NCBI RefSeq assembly: GCF_003367505.1
Contig: NZ_PXXX01000006.1
Span: 171,118-235,117 of the forward strand
Reading direction: 5' to 3'
From: Lysinibacillus capsici
Lineage (GTDB): Bacteria; Bacillota; Bacilli; Bacillales_A; Planococcaceae
Length of the DNA: 64,000 nt
Of the stretch, positions 62,265-64,000 are shown one piece after another; positions within the stretch are counted from its first letter, which is position 1; each line of letters opens with the position of its first letter. Below the pieces are notes generated by a model. That model saw only the letters and a program-made list of their open reading frames with translations, had not been told where the DNA came from and did no database searches. The position numbers and the translations under genes were made by a program.

Positions 62265-62972
62265 ATGAAAATTGAAATTTGGTCTGACTATGTATGCCCA
62301 TTTTGTTATATTGGTAAAAAACAATTAGAGAAAGCGATTGAGGATACTGGCTATTCGGGGCAGGTGGAGCTTGTCTATAAAAGCTACCAACTAGATCCAA
62401 CTACTCCAATAGATTCGCATAGTACTGTCTATGAATCATTGGCAAAGAAATATGGAATGTCCTTAGAGAAGGCAAAGGAAATGACAGTGGGTGTAACAGA
62501 GCGTGCGAAAGAAGTAGGGCTAAACTACGATTTTAGCAATTTGATGGAAGAGAATACGCTAAAAGCACATCGGCTTGTAAAATGGGCTGAACAACAGGGA
62601 GATGTTACAGCTCTAGTGGAATCACTTTTAAACAGTCATTTTATTGAAGGAAAGCGTATCGGTCAAGATGATGTTTTATTAGAGATAGCTGAGAAAGTGG
62701 GCCTAGAGCGTGAAGAAGTTGCAAAGGTTCTTGCTGATGATGTTTATAAAAATGAGGTAGAAGCGGATATTCAAGAAGGTCTCCAGCTTGGTGTACGAGG
62801 GGTACCGTTCTTTGTCTTAAACCGTAAATATGGTATTTCAGGTGCACAACCGCAGGAGGTATTTGAGGATACATTGCGTAAAGTTGCTGAAGAAGAGGGC
62901 TTACAACCATCGCTAAAGATGGCTGGCACAGGTGATGCGGGTATTTGTACTGACGATAACTGTAAATTTTAG
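62265..62972 (+). CDS. DsbA/FrnE-like thioredoxin-fold oxidoreductase
   Basis: A 235-residue thioredoxin-like protein with CPFC (residues 12-15) near the N-terminus, a helical insertion, and the cis-proline segment GVRGVPFFVLN. No signal peptide, so it is cytoplasmic, as in FrnE/YwbO-type DsbA family members. These help with redox or electrophile stress in other bacteria. A small inverted repeat (AGGCA/TGCCT, 62201-62217) lies upstream. It could belong with the azoreductase gene that follows, though the two have separate promoters. Confidence 0.88.
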   Translation: MKIEIWSDYVCPFCYIGKKQLEKAIEDTGYSGQVELVYKSYQLDPTTPIDSHSTVYESLAKKYGMSLEKAKEMTVGVTERAKEVGLNYDFSNLMEENTLKAHRLVKWAEQQGDVTALVESLLNSHFIEGKRIGQDDVLLEIAEKVGLEREEVAKVLADDVYKNEVEADIQEGLQLGVRGVPFFVLNRKYGISGAQPQEVFEDTLRKVAEEEGLQPSLKMAGTGDAGICTDDNCKF

Positions 62973-63063
62973 CTTACTAGAGAGAGGAGTAAGGCTTTCA
63001 ACTCCTCTTGTTAGAATGGATGAAAGATAGAATATTTCAGTCAAAAGTCTGAGGCAAGTAGCA

Positions 63064-63117
63064 TTGACATTTTAGATGAAATTTTTTAAGATAAACACAT
63101 ATCTTGAATTCGAGATA
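63064..63117 (+). promoter_or_regulatory. Promoter and MhqR-type operator of the azoreductase gene
   Basis: TTGACA (63064-63069), a 17-base spacer and TAAGAT (63087-63092) form a good promoter. The near-palindrome TATCTTGAATTCGAGATA (63100-63117) covers the start-site region. It is the exact reverse complement of the operator at 22387-22404. In B. subtilis MhqR represses azoR2, matching this gene. Confidence 0.85.
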
Positions 63118-63150
63118 TTAGATTTTGAAATTTAAGGGAGATTTTATATA

Positions 63151-63777
63151 ATGAACGTTTTAGTAGTAAAAGCTAACAACCGTCCAGACGGTATTTCAAC
63201 AAAAATGTATGATACTTTCATGGAAAATGTACAAGGTGCCAACGTAACAACTTTTGATGTATTTGCAGAAGATATGCCTTATTTTGGCCAAGATCTTTTC
63301 AATGCTTTTGGTAAAGTACAAAATGGTGGAGAGTTAACAGACATTGAATCACGTCTATTAGCTGCAAAACAAAAAGCAATGGATGCATTAACTGCTGCTG
63401 ATTTAGTTGTATTTGCATTCCCACTATGGAACTTAACAATTCCAGCACCTTTACAAACATTTATTGACTATGTATACCAAGCAGGATTCACATTCAAATA
63501 TGGCGAAAATGGTCAATTAATTAGCTTAATGACTGACAAAAAAGCGATTATTTTAAATGCTCGTGGTGGCTACTATTCATCACCTGAAGCTCAACCAATG
63601 GAAATGTCAGTAAACTACATTAAAAACGTAGTAGGTGGCGTATTCGGGATGAAAGTTATTGAAGAAGTGATTATTGAAGGTCACAATGCTTCACCAGATA
63701 AAGCGCAAGAAATTATTGCAAATGGCCTAGAAGAAGTGAAAAAGGTTGCTCAATCACTACAAACTGTGAATGTATAA
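63151..63777 (+). CDS. azoR: FMN-dependent NADH-azoreductase (AzoR2-like quinone reductase)
   Basis: A 208-residue flavodoxin-like reductase. The FMN site is in FAFPLWNLTIPAPLQTFIDYV (about residues 90-110) and ARGGYYSS (about 132). It reduces quinones and azo dyes by two electrons and protects against quinone stress. The MhqR-type operator upstream agrees with AzoR2 (YvaB). ATG after AAGGGAGATTTTATATA. A terminator at 63793 follows. Confidence 0.92.
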   Translation: MNVLVVKANNRPDGISTKMYDTFMENVQGANVTTFDVFAEDMPYFGQDLFNAFGKVQNGGELTDIESRLLAAKQKAMDALTAADLVVFAFPLWNLTIPAPLQTFIDYVYQAGFTFKYGENGQLISLMTDKKAIILNARGGYYSSPEAQPMEMSVNYIKNVVGGVFGMKVIEEVIIEGHNASPDKAQEIIANGLEEVKKVAQSLQTVNV

Positions 63778-63792
63778 AAATTATTTTTTATT

Positions 63793-63826
63793 AAAAGTCC
63801 TCTCAATTTTGGGAGGACTTTTTTTA
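63793..63826 (+). terminator. Rho-independent terminator after the azoreductase gene
   Basis: Twelve-base-pair stem AAAAGTCCTCTC (63793-63804) and GGGAGGACTTTT (63811-63822), then T residues. The remaining 63827-64000 holds no gene that I can see. Confidence 0.9.
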
Positions 63827-64000
63827 TTTTGTCAACAGATGTATGGTGTGGTATGGAGGTCGGACATATTGACAGTAACTAATTATTTTGAATTTACATT
63901 TACTAACATCCTATTTAATAGAAAAATAAAGAATGGTAGAAATCTATGATTTGGAGGGAAAGTAATTAACCATTCTTTTAAAAATACATATAATTAGGAC

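Noticed and set aside
1..64000. tRNA and rRNA genes
   Set aside because: No cloverleaf-like GTTCRA-type T-loop with matching acceptor ends, and no rRNA-like GC-rich conserved blocks, were noticed. A covariance search would be decisive.

Overview
The window is AT-rich, low-GC Bacillota DNA, most probably from a Lysinibacillus-like member of the Bacillaceae/Planococcaceae. This is inferred from the gene set: a CwlO-type hydrolase with a WalR-like box, MhqR-type operators, an FpbNOPQ/YclNOPQ-type siderophore importer, a NiaP-like transporter, ComQXPA, and Bacillus-style ribosome binding sites and terminators. No database search was possible. No rRNA, tRNA, CRISPR array, transposase or prophage genes were seen.

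Layout. 0-4.7 kb: tail of an AarF/UbiB kinase, a secreted NlpC/P60 endopeptidase, an AI-2E family membrane protein, a HEAT-like protein and a glutathione peroxidase. 4.8-6.7 kb: a cobalamin riboswitch with its terminator, controlling a degenerate cobalamin adenosyltransferase-like protein and a BtuF-like lipoprotein. 6.8-23 kb: mostly housekeeping genes (phosphatases, MATE pump, RlmA, PlsC, YebC-like, ArsB, two chemoreceptors, a YdcF-like protein, PepF, a second AI-2E protein, NUDIX) ending in an MhqD-like esterase behind an MhqR-type operator. 23-34 kb: MMPL exporter, DUF47-Pit phosphate uptake, a MacB-like ABC pair, a methyltransferase, PutP, HflX. 34-39 kb: DtpT peptide symporter, then a three-gene set (M20 hydrolase, GNAT, N-acylamino acid racemase) that fits the N-succinyl route converting D- to L-amino acids. 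40-44.4 kb: a Fur-type promoter driving a four-gene petrobactin-type importer plus a HmoA-like haem monooxygenase.

44.4-51.3 kb is the accessory core. Two GC-rich repeat-like elements come first, then a putative secreted protein, then a complete comQ-comX-comP-comA quorum-sensing locus. Two clusters of CGCCA/TGGCG half-sites bracket comQXPA almost exactly, one before comQ and one after comA. An unrecognised cysteine-containing protein and a 43-residue membrane peptide follow. The half-site clusters are the most promising undescribed feature and may be the local ComA operator.

51-64 kb: PAP2 phosphatase, ZIP transporter, MtnX-like phosphatase, ThrC-ThrB, NiaP-like transporter, an RpiR regulator, a two-domain GNAT, manganese pyrophosphatase, a Rieske oxidoreductase, a DsbA-family protein and an azoreductase. 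The azoreductase promoter carries the exact reverse complement of the 18-bp operator found before the MhqD-like esterase 40 kb away, so the window holds two members of a probable quinone/electrophile-stress regulon.
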